Source: Dyella marensis (lineage in GTDB: Bacteria > Pseudomonadota > Gammaproteobacteria > Xanthomonadales > Rhodanobacteraceae). From it: a DNA stretch of 64,000 nt. The stretch spans positions 1 to 64,000 of the forward strand of contig NZ_FONH01000003.1 of the NCBI RefSeq assembly GCF_900112865.1, in the 5' to 3' direction. Within the stretch, counting starts at the first letter, position 1. Each line of letters opens with the position of its first letter. Made by a program: the position numbers and the translations under genes. A model generated the notes under the pieces. That model saw only the letters and a list, made by a program, of their open reading frames with translations, had not been told where the DNA came from and did not search any database. Below are positions 16,628 through 24,752 of the stretch, in pieces.

Positions 16628-17503
16628 TCATTGCCGCTGGACTTCGATCCCCAGCTTCTCCAACTGCTTCTGCAGGCTGTCCGGCCCTGCCAGGTGGCCG
16701 GCGCCGACGGCGACGAAGGTGGTGCCGGGTTGTTTCATGCGCTCGGCAATGGCCTTGGCCCAGGCCTCGTTGCGCTTGACCAGCATGCGCTCGTACAGCT
16801 CCGGGGAGCCTTTGCGCAGGTCTTCGTCTTCGATGCGGGCGATTTCGTCGGTATCGCCGCGGCGCCAGGCGTCGATCAGGTCGCGCAGGCGGGCGGGGCC
16901 CTGGGCGACTTCGTCGAGGCTCTGGCTGAGGAAAGAGAGCTGCAGGGGTTCGGGCATGTCGGCGAGCATGCGCAGCTGCTGCTCGGCGGTTTCCAGGCCT
17001 TCGACCGGTTTGCCGGCTTTTTCCATGCGCGCGCGCAAGGTCTTGTCGACGCCGGCGGCCGGATCCATGCCGGCGCGCACCAGCGGGGCCACGGCCAGGG
17101 TGACGGCGGCGAGCCAGGGGCGCATGGCCTGCAGGGTGGCTACGCCGCCGGGGACTTCGGCGTCTTCGGCGGCGCGCTCCAGGCGCGTGCGATCGCGCGG
17201 CGAGAGCCTGGTCGACAGCGGATGCGCCGGATCGAGGCCGTACTTGATCACCTGCGCCTGCATGTTGGCGGGGTTGTCGTCGGTCAGTTCGATCAACAGG
17301 CGAGCGCTGGCATCCAGGGCGTTGTCCAACTGCTTGGACGACCAGTTGGCATCGTGCGGCAACAGGTGCACGGTGCCGAACAGGTAGACGGTGGCCTGGT
17401 CCTTCTTCGCCACCCACAGCGCGGGGTTGGCGAAGGCGGGGGCGGCGAGCAGCAGGCACAGCGCGAACAGGACGCGGATACGGCGGAACGGCTTCAACGG
17501 CAA
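16628..17503 (-). CDS. GumN/TraB-family secreted protein
   Basis: About 291 residues with a signal peptide (VLFALCLLLAAPAFA|NP). TraB/GumN proteins share an EreA/ChaN-like fold; the two hallmark motifs are here, YLFGTVHLLP near residue 41 and VAVGAGHLAGPDSL near 270. Their biochemical role is unsettled; some relatives are metalloproteases. gumN lies at the end of the Xanthomonas gum cluster, but no gum genes are present. The start is TTG: at 17503 the GGAG ribosome site would abut it, whereas the TTG two codons later at 17497 has proper spacing, so the true start is probably 17497. Confidence 0.85.
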   Translation of the reverse strand: MPLKPFRRIRVLFALCLLLAAPAFANPALWVAKKDQATVYLFGTVHLLPHDANWSSKQLDNALDASARLLIELTDDNPANMQAQVIKYGLDPAHPLSTRLSPRDRTRLERAAEDAEVPGGVATLQAMRPWLAAVTLAVAPLVRAGMDPAAGVDKTLRARMEKAGKPVEGLETAEQQLRMLADMPEPLQLSFLSQSLDEVAQGPARLRDLIDAWRRGDTDEIARIEDEDLRKGSPELYERMLVKRNEAWAKAIAERMKQPGTTFVAVGAGHLAGPDSLQKQLEKLGIEVQRQ

Positions 17504-17533
17504 CTCCAGGTGGGGCGGCGGGCTGGGCGGGTG

Positions 17534-18586
17534 TCAGTGGGCGGCGCGCCCGGCTTCGACGTCCTGCAGGAAGCGGGTCAGGCCGTCGAAGTAGGTGCGC
17601 TGGTCATCGTACATCGCCATGTGGCTGCCCTTGGGGCACAACAGGAAGCGGCCCTGCGGCAGTTTCTTCGCCATCGCGGCCATGTACGCGGGGTCCATGG
17701 TGTCGTACTGCGCGCCGATCACCAGGGTAGGCACGCGGATCTGCCGCAGGTCCTTGCTGCGGTCCCAGTGTTCCAGGCGGCCGCTGGCGCCCAGTTCGCT
17801 GGGGCCCTGCATCAGGGTGTACACGCGTTCGTTGAGATGCGCGAAGGCGCGCTGCACCGGATCGGGCCATTGTTCCTGCGGCATGCGCAGCACGTGCTGC
17901 TCGTAATGCATCGGCGTGAGGATCTGCATGTAGCGCGGATCGGCGGTGCGGCCACTGGCTTCGAGCTGCTTGGCCTCGGCCAGCAGCTTGGGATCCATCG
18001 CCGGCTCCAGCACCTTGCTGGCGTACACGTTATAGGCGGGGATCGAGTCCATCATGTTCGAGATCACCAGGCACTTCAGGTGCTGCTGGTACTTCAGCGC
18101 GTACTCCATCGCCAGGATGCCTCCCCAGGAGTGGCCGAGCAGGCAGAAGTTGTCCTTGTCCAGGTGCAGCGCCTGGCGTACCTGCTCGACTTCCTCGACG
18201 AAGCGCGCGGTGGTCCACAGCGAGTCGTCCTTGGGCTGGTCGCTGTAAGCGGAGCCGAGCTGGTCGTAGTAGTAGTACTCGACGCCCGCGGCGGGCAGGA
18301 AGCTGTCGAAGGCTTCGAAGTATTCGTGGGTGGCGCCGGGACCGCCGTGCAGCAGGAGCAGCTTCAGCTTCGGGTTGTTGCCGACGCGCTTGGTCCATAC
18401 GCGGAACTTGCCCTTGGGCGTGTCGATCACGATGGTCTTGACGCCGCCGCTCAACACGTCGTCGCGGCCGGTATTGTCGAAGTAGGCGGCGTTGCTCTTG
18501 GCCGGAGCTTCCGCCGCATGCGCGGCGCACAGGCCCAGCAGGGCGACCAGGGTGGCAAGCATGCGCTTGATCGGCAGGCCTTTCAT
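17534..18586 (-). CDS. Secreted proline iminopeptidase-like hydrolase (S33)
   Basis: About 350 residues with a signal peptide (cleavage near AHA|AE, residue 24). S33-family alpha/beta hydrolase: HGGPG oxyanion motif at residues 80-84, nucleophile elbow GHSWGG with Ser153, and C-terminal GAQYDTMDP and KGSHMAM carrying the likely Asp and His. Proline iminopeptidases release N-terminal proline from peptides; export suggests periplasmic peptide use. The start at 18586 follows an AGGGGAA site; an in-frame ATG six codons upstream is less well placed. It lies just downstream of cfa on the same strand, about 80 bases away. Confidence 0.88.
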   Translation of the reverse strand: MKGLPIKRMLATLVALLGLCAAHAAEAPAKSNAAYFDNTGRDDVLSGGVKTIVIDTPKGKFRVWTKRVGNNPKLKLLLLHGGPGATHEYFEAFDSFLPAAGVEYYYYDQLGSAYSDQPKDDSLWTTARFVEEVEQVRQALHLDKDNFCLLGHSWGGILAMEYALKYQQHLKCLVISNMMDSIPAYNVYASKVLEPAMDPKLLAEAKQLEASGRTADPRYMQILTPMHYEQHVLRMPQEQWPDPVQRAFAHLNERVYTLMQGPSELGASGRLEHWDRSKDLRQIRVPTLVIGAQYDTMDPAYMAAMAKKLPQGRFLLCPKGSHMAMYDDQRTYFDGLTRFLQDVEAGRAAH

Positions 18587-18664
18587 CGGTGTGTTCCCCT
18601 TCATCGATGCGGATCGAATGCTCCAGGCACTATCCCGCGCCCGTCGCACGGCAGCAAGCACGGT

Positions 18665-19783
18665 TCAACGCGGCACGCGGTAGCCGCCGGGCACGCCCTC
18701 GGGACTCAGCGTCAGCTGCCACAGCTGGTCGCGCCGGCTGCGGAACACCGCGGCCGACACCGACAGGTAGAACTGCCACATGCGGCGGAAGCGCTCGTCG
18801 TAGTTGGCGGCCAGCCGCGGCCAGGCGGCGTCGAAGTTCTCGCGCCAGGCAGCCAGCGTGCGGGCATAGTCGGCGCCGAAGTTGTGCCAGTCCTCGACCA
18901 CGAACAGGTCCTGCAGCGCCGCAGTCACCTGCTGCGCGGACGGGATCATCGAGTTCGGGAAGATGTATTTCTCGATCCATGGATCGGGTCGCGACGGCGT
19001 GCCATTGCTGCCGATCGAATGCAGCACGAACAGCCCTTCGTCCTGCAGGCAGCGGCGCGCCACCTGGAAATAGGTGCGGTAGTTGAGCGCGCCGACGTGT
19101 TCGAACATGCCGATCGAGAACACCGCGTCAAAACGCTCGTCCAGCTCGCGGTAGTCCTGCAGGCGGATTTCCACCGGCAGGCCGGCGCACAGCTCGCGGG
19201 CGAACTCGGCCTGTTCCTGCGAGACGGTGACGCCGACGCCTTCGATGCCGTAGCGCTCGGCGGCGAATTTCAGCGCCTCGCCCCAGCCGCAACCGATGTC
19301 CAGCACGCGCTGGCCGGGCTGCAGGCGCAGCTTGCGGCAGACCAGGTCGAGCTTGGCGGCCTGCGCGTCGTCGAGGTTGTCGGCCTGCGCCCAGTAGCCG
19401 CAGGAATAGACCAGGCGCTTGCCGAGCATGGCCTGGAACAGGTCGTTGCCCAGGTCGTAGTGGACGCGGCCGATCTCATAGGCATGCTCGCCGCGCTGCA
19501 GGTTGACGAAGCGGGCCTTCAGGTGCGCCAGCAGCGTGTCCAGCGTCTTCAGTTCCTGGTCCACATGCGAGCGCAGCAGACGGGTGAACATGCCGGGCAG
19601 GTCGTCCGCGTCCCACCAGCCGTCCATATAGGCCTCGCCCAGGCCGAGCGAACCGTGGGCGAACACGCGGGCGTAGAGGTCGTCGTCGTGCACGCGCAGG
19701 TCGGTCGGGGCCTGGCCGTCGAGGTGGATGCCGGCGTGTTCCAGCAGGGTGACGGCGCGTTGCTTCAGCGAATCCCGGCTCAT
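18665..19783 (-). CDS. cfa: Cyclopropane-fatty-acyl-phospholipid synthase
   Basis: 372 residues, close to the E. coli enzyme length. It transfers a methylene from S-adenosylmethionine to double bonds of membrane phospholipid acyl chains, usually in stationary phase or acid stress. The SAM-binding motif VLDIGCGWGEA is at residues 160-170, preceded by the conserved HYDLGNDLFQ (108-117) and YSCGYW (126-131), with FSIGMFEHVG later. The ATG at 19783 follows an AGGGG site. No promoter is obvious. Confidence 0.93.
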   Translation of the reverse strand: MSRDSLKQRAVTLLEHAGIHLDGQAPTDLRVHDDDLYARVFAHGSLGLGEAYMDGWWDADDLPGMFTRLLRSHVDQELKTLDTLLAHLKARFVNLQRGEHAYEIGRVHYDLGNDLFQAMLGKRLVYSCGYWAQADNLDDAQAAKLDLVCRKLRLQPGQRVLDIGCGWGEALKFAAERYGIEGVGVTVSQEQAEFARELCAGLPVEIRLQDYRELDERFDAVFSIGMFEHVGALNYRTYFQVARRCLQDEGLFVLHSIGSNGTPSRPDPWIEKYIFPNSMIPSAQQVTAALQDLFVVEDWHNFGADYARTLAAWRENFDAAWPRLAANYDERFRRMWQFYLSVSAAVFRSRRDQLWQLTLSPEGVPGGYRVPR

Positions 19784-19842
19784 GCTTGCCCCTTTCGGTG
19801 GACAGACTGCGCGTGGATGGACGACGTGAATGGACGACCGGC

Positions 19843-20181
19843 TCAGTGCTTGCCGAGCACCTCGAAGCCTGCCGCCAGCGATGCATAGACGACGTCGACA
19901 TGGGCGGCGCGCACGGCGGCCAGCAGGGTGCCGGCGCGAGCCTCGTCCAGCAGGAATTCGACCTTGACCGGCAGGTCGTCGGCGAGGTCGAAGAACTGTT
20001 CCTCGTGCAGCACGCCGTGGCGGCCGTAGCCGGCGATGGCGCGGAAGGCCGAACCGCCGCCGATGCCCTGGCGCCTGGCCAATTCCAGCAGCCATTCGTA
20101 GACCAGCATGCCGTCGTGCCGCGCGCGCTGGTGGCAGTAGAAGACCAGCAACCGGCCCGGATGGATGGTGTCGGTGTTCAT
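19843..20181 (-). CDS. DUF190 protein of the fluoride operon
   Basis: 112 residues. DUF190 proteins are small cytoplasmic, PII-like proteins frequently encoded with crcB. The sequence has the family stretches ARHDGMLVYEWLLELARRQG, GGGSAFRAIAGYG and LPVKVEFLLD. A GAAGGAGG ribosome site overlaps the stop of crcB, eleven bases upstream, so the two are cotranslated. The role in fluoride response is unproven; modulation of the channel or binding of a nucleotide has been suggested for the family. Confidence 0.85.
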   Translation of the reverse strand: MNTDTIHPGRLLVFYCHQRARHDGMLVYEWLLELARRQGIGGGSAFRAIAGYGRHGVLHEEQFFDLADDLPVKVEFLLDEARAGTLLAAVRAAHVDVVYASLAAGFEVLGKH

Positions 20182-20192
20182 CGCTGCCTCCT

Positions 20193-20585
20193 TCAGGCGC
20201 GCAGCAGCAGGCGGGTGGCGGCGATGCCGGCCACCGTCATCGCGATCGAGCCGACCAGGTGGAAGGCCACGTGCCCGGCGAACCACAGGTACTGCTGGCG
20301 CAGCAGCAGGGTGGTGGCCTCGGCCGAGAAGGTGGAGAACGTGGTCAGGCCGCCGAGGAAGCCGGTGGCCACGAACAGGCGCAGTTCCGGCGGCAGGGTC
20401 TGGTAGTGGTCGAACACGCCCAGCACGCAGCCCATCAGCAGGCCGCCGATCAGGTTGGCGGCGAGCGTGCCCATGGGCACGGTGGGGAACAGTGGGTTGA
20501 GCATGACGCCGAGGATCCAGCGCAGCCAGCAGCCCAGCGCGCCTCCGATGCCGACGACCAGGAATCCGGAATAACTCAAAGCCAA
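20193..20585 (-). CDS. crcB: Fluoride ion channel CrcB/Fluc
   Basis: About 130 residues with four membrane helices; Fluc channels form antiparallel dimers that export fluoride. Key features are the polar-track asparagine in LAANLIGG (Asn44) and GFLGGLTTFSTFS at residues 75-87, which supplies the central sodium site and pore phenylalanines. The start is TTG: 20585 lies three bases from an AGGAG site, and a second TTG at 20579 has better spacing, so the true start may be 20579. A fluoride riboswitch precedes it and DUF190 follows. Confidence 0.93.
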   Translation of the reverse strand: MALSYSGFLVVGIGGALGCWLRWILGVMLNPLFPTVPMGTLAANLIGGLLMGCVLGVFDHYQTLPPELRLFVATGFLGGLTTFSTFSAEATTLLLRQQYLWFAGHVAFHLVGSIAMTVAGIAATRLLLRA

Positions 20586-20650
20586 GTCTCCTGAAGGTTG
20601 CTGCCCCTCCGGAACCAGGCATGCGCCTGCGCCCCGGCAGGAGCCGGTGT

Positions 20651-20745
20651 GCAGGCATCATCAGCGGCGGGCCTCAAGCTAATGCATGGGGCTCCGGCGC
20701 GGTTCGTCCGTATCGCGGCACGGAACGGGAGGCATGCCATCTCCC
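20651..20745 (-). ncRNA. Fluoride (crcB-motif) riboswitch
   Basis: Read on the minus strand, 20745-20727 gives GGGAGATGGCATGCCTCCC, the 5' hairpin of the crcB motif, and the 3' hallmark CTGATGATGCCTGC ends at 20651. The loop GGCAT can pair with ATGCC of the 3' element, the expected pseudoknot. The interior is longer than usual: an extra imperfect hairpin (GTTCCGT / ACGGACGAAC) and a GC-rich segment separate the two halves. After it come two short hairpins (CCGGC-TCCT-GCCGG and CAGGC-GCAT-GCCTG) before the crcB ribosome site, with no T-tract, so control is probably translational. Confidence 0.8.
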
Positions 20746-20831
20746 TTGCGTTGCGCATGCTAGCCGAACGGCTTGGCGGCGCGCCAACCCCGCGGTGACG
20801 TGCGGACCATGCGGGCCTGGCGGCGCGCCCT

Positions 20832-20837
20832 TATACT
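20832..20837 (+). promoter_or_regulatory. Possible -10 element for the Bcr/CflA gene
   Basis: TATACT, 32 bases before the ATG at 20869, in an otherwise very GC-rich stretch. No good -35 match is visible at 16-18 bases upstream, so this is tentative. Confidence 0.3.
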
Positions 20838-20868
20838 CGCGGGCCTCGCGCCTCTTACGTCCCCCGCC

Positions 20869-22110
20869 ATGCGCGCCGATCCGCTCCATGCCAATTCCCG
20901 CGCCGTGCCGCGCAGCCTGCCGGTGCTGCTCGCGGGCCTGTCGATGATCGGCCCGTTCTCGATCGACGCGGTGTTCCCCGCCTTCCCCCTGATCGGGGCG
21001 CAGTTCGGCGTGGACAACGCGCAGCTGCAGCAGTTGATCAGCATCTACCTGCTGACCTATGCGGCGATGAGCCTGTTCCATGGCGCGCTGTCGGATGCAG
21101 TCGGCCGCAAGCCGGTGCTGGTCACCGGCATCGCGGTGTATGCGCTGGCCTCGGCGGGAGCGGCGCTGGCCACCTCGTTTCCGCTGCTGCTGGCCTGCCG
21201 CGGCCTGCAGGGCATGTGCGCCGGCGCCGGCCTGGTGGTCGGCCGCGCCATCGTGCGCGACTGCTACGAAGGCGCCGCGGCGCAGCAGCTGATGTCGCGG
21301 GTGATGATGATCTTCAGCATCGCGCCGGTGATCGCGCCGATGGTGGGCGCGCAGATTCTCTACTTCGGCAGCTGGCACGGCATCTTCTGGGTGCTGATGG
21401 GCTTTACCGCGGTATTGGCCACCGCGCTGGTACTGCTGCTGCACGAGAGTCATCCGCCGGAAGCGCGTACGGTGTTCGCACCGCGCGCGCTGCTGGCCGG
21501 CTATGTCGGCTTCGCCCGCGACCTGCCGTTCCGGCCGCTGCTGGTGTCGTGTTCGGTGAACTTCGCCGGGCTGTTTCTCTATATCGCCTCGGCGCCGCGC
21601 ATCGTGCGCGACCTGCTGCACCTGTCGGCACAGGGCTTTCCCTGGCTGTTCCTGCCGGTGGTGGCGGGGCTGATGGGCGGCGCCTGGCTGTCCGGCCGCC
21701 TCGCGGTGCGGCGCAGCCAGGTCTATACGGTGAACCTCGGTTACTTCTCGATGCTGGCGGCCTGCGCGCTGCATCTGCTGCTGGCGCTGGCCTTGCCGCA
21801 GCCGGTGCTGCCGTGGTCGATGCTGCCGCTGATCCTGCATGGCGTGGGTGTGCAGCTGGCGTTTCCCACCTTGACCCTGCTGTTGCTCGACCGCTTTGCG
21901 CACCATCGCGGCGGCGCGTCCTCGGTGCAGGCCTTCGCCAGCCTGCTGTTGTGCAGCGTGGTGGCGGGCGTGCTGTCGCCGCTGCTGGCGGACCGGATGC
22001 TGTACCTGGCGCTGGGCGCATCCGCGCTCACCGTGATCGGCTGGGTGTCGTGGCGCTGGTATCGGCGTTCGGTGGAGAAGGTGGCGCGCGAGGCGGTCGA
22101 AGCGGCTTAG
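20869..22110 (+). CDS. Bcr/CflA-family MFS exporter
   Basis: 413 residues and twelve predicted membrane helices. The DHA1 loop motif appears as GALSDAVGRKPVLVTG (after the second helix) and the helix-five motif as MMIFSIAPVIAPMVGAQI, typical of Bcr/CflA drug and small-molecule exporters. The C-terminal tail is basic and short. The ATG at 20869 is chosen because it immediately precedes the hydrophilic leader; longer frames upstream would run into the crcB control region. It is divergent from crcB, and its stop is seven bases before a dispersed hairpin repeat. Substrate unknown. Confidence 0.87.
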   Translation: MRADPLHANSRAVPRSLPVLLAGLSMIGPFSIDAVFPAFPLIGAQFGVDNAQLQQLISIYLLTYAAMSLFHGALSDAVGRKPVLVTGIAVYALASAGAALATSFPLLLACRGLQGMCAGAGLVVGRAIVRDCYEGAAAQQLMSRVMMIFSIAPVIAPMVGAQILYFGSWHGIFWVLMGFTAVLATALVLLLHESHPPEARTVFAPRALLAGYVGFARDLPFRPLLVSCSVNFAGLFLYIASAPRIVRDLLHLSAQGFPWLFLPVVAGLMGGAWLSGRLAVRRSQVYTVNLGYFSMLAACALHLLLALALPQPVLPWSMLPLILHGVGVQLAFPTLTLLLLDRFAHHRGGASSVQAFASLLLCSVVAGVLSPLLADRMLYLALGASALTVIGWVSWRWYRRSVEKVAREAVEAA

Positions 22111-22116
22111 CGTCCG

Positions 22117-22209
22117 GCGTAGGTTGGGGTGAGCCGGCAGGCGAACCCCAACGGGCCTTGCCCGGATGCGCCATGTTGGGGTTCGCCTGCCGGCTCACCC
22201 CAACCTACG
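22117..22209. repeat. Inverted repeat of the GTAGGTTGGGGTGAGC family, copy 2
   Basis: Arms at 22117-22152 and 22175-22209 pair fully. The inner segment GAGCCGGCAGGCG is matched by CGCCTGCCGGCTC: the extra G of this copy is mirrored by an extra C in the other arm. It lies between two convergent genes. The TAG stop of the leftward gene (22205-22207) lies inside the right arm. Confidence 0.9.
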
Positions 22210-22702
22210 GAGTGGGGCGTCCCTGGCTGTCGAGCAGCGCATGCTCGACCAGCCACTGCCGCGCATTCTCCGCATCCCCGGCGAACCACGCCGTCGTCGA
22301 GCCGAGCCGGAAGCTGTAGCCCCACGCATCCATGTCCGCCATCAGCCGCGCGCGGCCCACGCCGGGCAGCTCGTCGGCGAGCACGATCTGCAGATAGCAG
22401 GTGGCGTCTTCCTCGGCGATGGAATCGGTGGCGTCGGTATGCACCTGGGCGCGGCGCTCCGGCGGCAGCACGATCAGGTGGCCGGCTTCGTGCAGCAACG
22501 AATGCACCGGCGTGTCGCCGCGCGCATACACCGTGGTGCCGATGATGCCGGCCTCTTCGTCGCCCCAGAAGCTGCCCGGGATGGGTTGGCCGTCGGGCAC
22601 GCGCTCCAGGCTCAGGCCGTAGCGGGCGAGCAGGGCGCGCGCATCCGCCTCCTGGAGATCGGCCAGGCGCAGCACGGCGGGTGGGGCGAGTGTTTCTTGC
22701 AT
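22205..22702 (-). CDS. HEAGH-motif putative metallopeptidase
   Basis: 165 residues. An HExxH zinc motif, HEAGH at residues 71-75, follows TTVYARGDTPVHSLL, giving the look of a small gluzincin-like or minimal metalloprotease domain; a possible third ligand glutamate lies in the following DSIAEEDATCYLQIVLADEL. No signal peptide is seen, so it is probably cytoplasmic. The start at 22702 is the only good ATG. Its TAG stop lies in the right arm of a dispersed repeat, so the last residues (QGRPTP) are encoded next to the element. Substrate unknown; a conserved hypothetical of xanthomonads by impression. Confidence 0.7.
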   Translation of the reverse strand: MQETLAPPAVLRLADLQEADARALLARYGLSLERVPDGQPIPGSFWGDEEAGIIGTTVYARGDTPVHSLLHEAGHLIVLPPERRAQVHTDATDSIAEEDATCYLQIVLADELPGVGRARLMADMDAWGYSFRLGSTTAWFAGDAENARQWLVEHALLDSQGRPTP

Positions 22703-22782
22703 GCGTCGCGGCGCGGACGGTGTCCTGCGCGGAATTCGATAAGGGGGAAAGAGCCGGCGGGCCGTCGCCCGCCGGCGGCGGA

Positions 22783-23067
22783 TCAGCCGGCGACCGGCGC
22801 GGTCGATCCGGGCTTGCTGTTTTCGGGCAGGGCCACGGACAGCTCCAGGATTTCGTGCCCGCTGTCGCGCTCGACGTTGATGTTGATCGCTTCGATGTCC
22901 ACGTGGACATACTTCTTGATCACTTCGAGCAACTCGTTGCGCAGCAGCGGCAAGTAGTCGGGCGCTCCGCGGGTGGAGCGCTCCTGCGCCACGATGATGC
23001 GCAGGCGCTCCTTGGCCACCACGGCGGACGGCTCAGGCCTGCGCTTGAGGAAATCAAGAATACCCAT
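22783..23067 (-). CDS. minE: Cell division topological specificity factor MinE
   Basis: 94 residues. MinE stimulates MinD ATPase and drives the pole-to-pole oscillation that keeps the Z ring at midcell. The N-terminal MGILDFLKRR amphipathic stretch binds membrane, followed by the MinD-contact region AKERLRIIVAQERS, and the dimerisation domain with LLRNELLEVIKKYV and LELSVALPEN. A GGAGG ribosome site overlaps the end of minD, five bases upstream. Order minC-minD-minE as usual. Confidence 0.95.
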   Translation of the reverse strand: MGILDFLKRRPEPSAVVAKERLRIIVAQERSTRGAPDYLPLLRNELLEVIKKYVHVDIEAININVERDSGHEILELSVALPENSKPGSTAPVAG

Positions 23068-23072
23068 CGCGT

Positions 23073-23888
23073 TCAACCTCCGAATACGCGCTGGAAGAAG
23101 CCCTTCTTCTGCACTTCGAGGAAGCGCAGCGGGCGCTCTTCGCCAAGGATGCGGGCCACGGTGTCGCTGTACGCCTGGCCCGCATGCGAGTTCTCGTCGA
23201 GGATCACCGGCACGCCCGAGTTGGACGCGGCCAGCACGTTTTCCGACTCCGGAATGACGCCGACCACCGAGATGCCGAGGATCTCCTCGACGTCCTTGAC
23301 GCTGAGCATTTCGCCCACCGCGACGCGCGCCGGGTTGTAGCGGGTCAGCAGCAGGTGCTGCTTGATCGCGTCCTCGCCCTTCTCGGCGCGGCGGGTCTTG
23401 CTGGCGAGCAGGCCCAGGATGCGGTCGGAGTCGCGCACCGAGGACACCTCGGGGTTGACCACCACCACGGCGTGGTCGGCGAAGTACATCGCCAGGTGCG
23501 CGCCCTTCTCGATGCCGGCGGGCGAATCGCACACGACGTAGTCGAAGCCTTCCTCGGACAGGCCCTGCAGCACCTTCTCCACGCCCTCCTGGGTCAGCGC
23601 GTCCTTGTCGCGCGTCTGGCTGGCGGCCAGCACGTAGAGGGTTTCGTAGCGCTTGTCCTTGATCAGGGCCTGCTTGAGCGTGGCTTCGCCGTGCACGACG
23701 TTGACGAAGTCGTACACCACGCGGCGCTCGCAGCCCATGATCAGGTCGAGATTGCGCAGGCCGACGTCGAAGTCGATCACGGCGACCTTCTTGCCCTGGG
23801 CGGCCAGGCCGGTGGCGAGCGAGGCGCTGGTCGTGGTCTTGCCCACGCCACCTTTGCCCGAGGTGACAACGATGATCTCTGCGGTCAA
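23073..23888 (-). CDS. minD: Septum site-determining ATPase MinD
   Basis: 271 residues. Deviant Walker A motif SGKGGVGKTT with Lys12, switch region DFDVGLRNLD, and the C-terminal membrane-targeting helix KKGFFQRVFGG. It dimerises with ATP on the membrane, recruits MinC, and is released by MinE. The start is TTG at 23888, with GGGAG eight bases upstream; no ATG fits. The 81-base gap before it, after minC, is AT-rich but shows no hairpin terminator, so the min genes are probably one transcript. Confidence 0.96.
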   Translation of the reverse strand: MTAEIIVVTSGKGGVGKTTTSASLATGLAAQGKKVAVIDFDVGLRNLDLIMGCERRVVYDFVNVVHGEATLKQALIKDKRYETLYVLAASQTRDKDALTQEGVEKVLQGLSEEGFDYVVCDSPAGIEKGAHLAMYFADHAVVVVNPEVSSVRDSDRILGLLASKTRRAEKGEDAIKQHLLLTRYNPARVAVGEMLSVKDVEEILGISVVGVIPESENVLAASNSGVPVILDENSHAGQAYSDTVARILGEERPLRFLEVQKKGFFQRVFGG

Positions 23889-23969
23889 GGGTTCATCTCC
23901 CGGAATATGTTTTTTGTAATGGTGTTGCGATTAGTAGTGTCGCGATCGTTGCAGGCGGGCGGCGCCGCG

Positions 23970-24752
23970 TCAAAGTTTCGCGATCAGCAATTTTTCCCCG
24001 TCGAGCCAGCATTGCACAGCCTGGCCTTCGAGGTCCTTCGGCAATTGTTCAAACACGCGGTAGTGGCCGGCGATGGCCACCAGTTCCGCGCGGAAGTCGG
24101 ACACGTAGATGCGCGCCTTGGCATCGCCCTGGGCACCGGCCATCGCGCGGCCGCGCAGGCCGCCGTAGATGTGGATGCTGCCGTCGGCGATCACTTCGGC
24201 GCCGTTGGCCACGCCGCCGGTGACGATCAGGTCGCGTTCGCGCGCATAGATCTGCTGGCCCGAGCGCACGGTGCCGTCGTGGTATTGGCCGCCCAGGCCG
24301 GCGGCGGGTTCGGCCTCGCGCGCGACCGGAGCAGGCGCCGGGGCCGGCGCGGCGGCAGGCGTGGGAGCCGCCGGGGCGGGAGCCGGCGGCTCGATGCTGC
24401 CGCCGTCGGCGGGTTCGTAGGCGGCGCGGAACTTGGCGATCAGCGGCAGGCCCATGCGGCGCGACAGCGCCTCGGTCTCGCTGGTGCCGTAGGCCAGGCC
24501 CACCGGCAGCATGCCGGCACTGCGGATCGCCTCGAGCAGGGCGTCGACGGTGCCGTCGTCGGGCAGGTTGAGCAGGTGGCTGAGGTCCAGGATCACCGCC
24601 GCGCGGGAAAACAGCTGCGGGGCGGTGCGCACGCGGCGCTCCAGCTCCTCGTAGAGCGCGGCGGCGTCGGCGCGGCGTACGCGCACGCTGGAGATTCCGA
24701 CCTGGCCAAAGCGCAGGTCGCAGACATCGGTGGTATCCATGCGGGCATTCAT
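23970..24752 (-). CDS. minC: Septum site-determining protein MinC
   Basis: 260 residues. MinC inhibits FtsZ polymerisation away from midcell. The N-terminal FtsZ-binding domain spans about 1-105. A long Pro-Ala linker, roughly 120-150, follows, and the C-terminal beta-helix carries the MinD-contact region DLIVTGGVANGAEVIADGSI, then HIYGGLRGRAMAG. The unusual length of the linker is the only odd feature. The ATG at 24752 overlaps the stop of the acetyltransferase upstream (ATGA), so that gene heads the operon; an in-frame ATG four codons on is an alternative. Confidence 0.94.
   Translation of the reverse strand: MNARMDTTDVCDLRFGQVGISSVRVRRADAAALYEELERRVRTAPQLFSRAAVILDLSHLLNLPDDGTVDALLEAIRSAGMLPVGLAYGTSETEALSRRMGLPLIAKFRAAYEPADGGSIEPPAPAPAAPTPAAAPAPAPAPVAREAEPAAGLGGQYHDGTVRSGQQIYARERDLIVTGGVANGAEVIADGSIHIYGGLRGRAMAGAQGDAKARIYVSDFRAELVAIAGHYRVFEQLPKDLEGQAVQCWLDGEKLLIAKL

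Noticed and set aside
16628-17503. Part of a gum exopolysaccharide cluster
   Set aside because: Only the GumN/TraB-like gene is present; flanking genes are parC, a peptidase and cfa.
16589-19888. 1099-codon plus-strand frame
   Set aside because: It crosses the GumN/TraB, iminopeptidase and cfa genes on the opposite strand; composition is that of a GC shadow.
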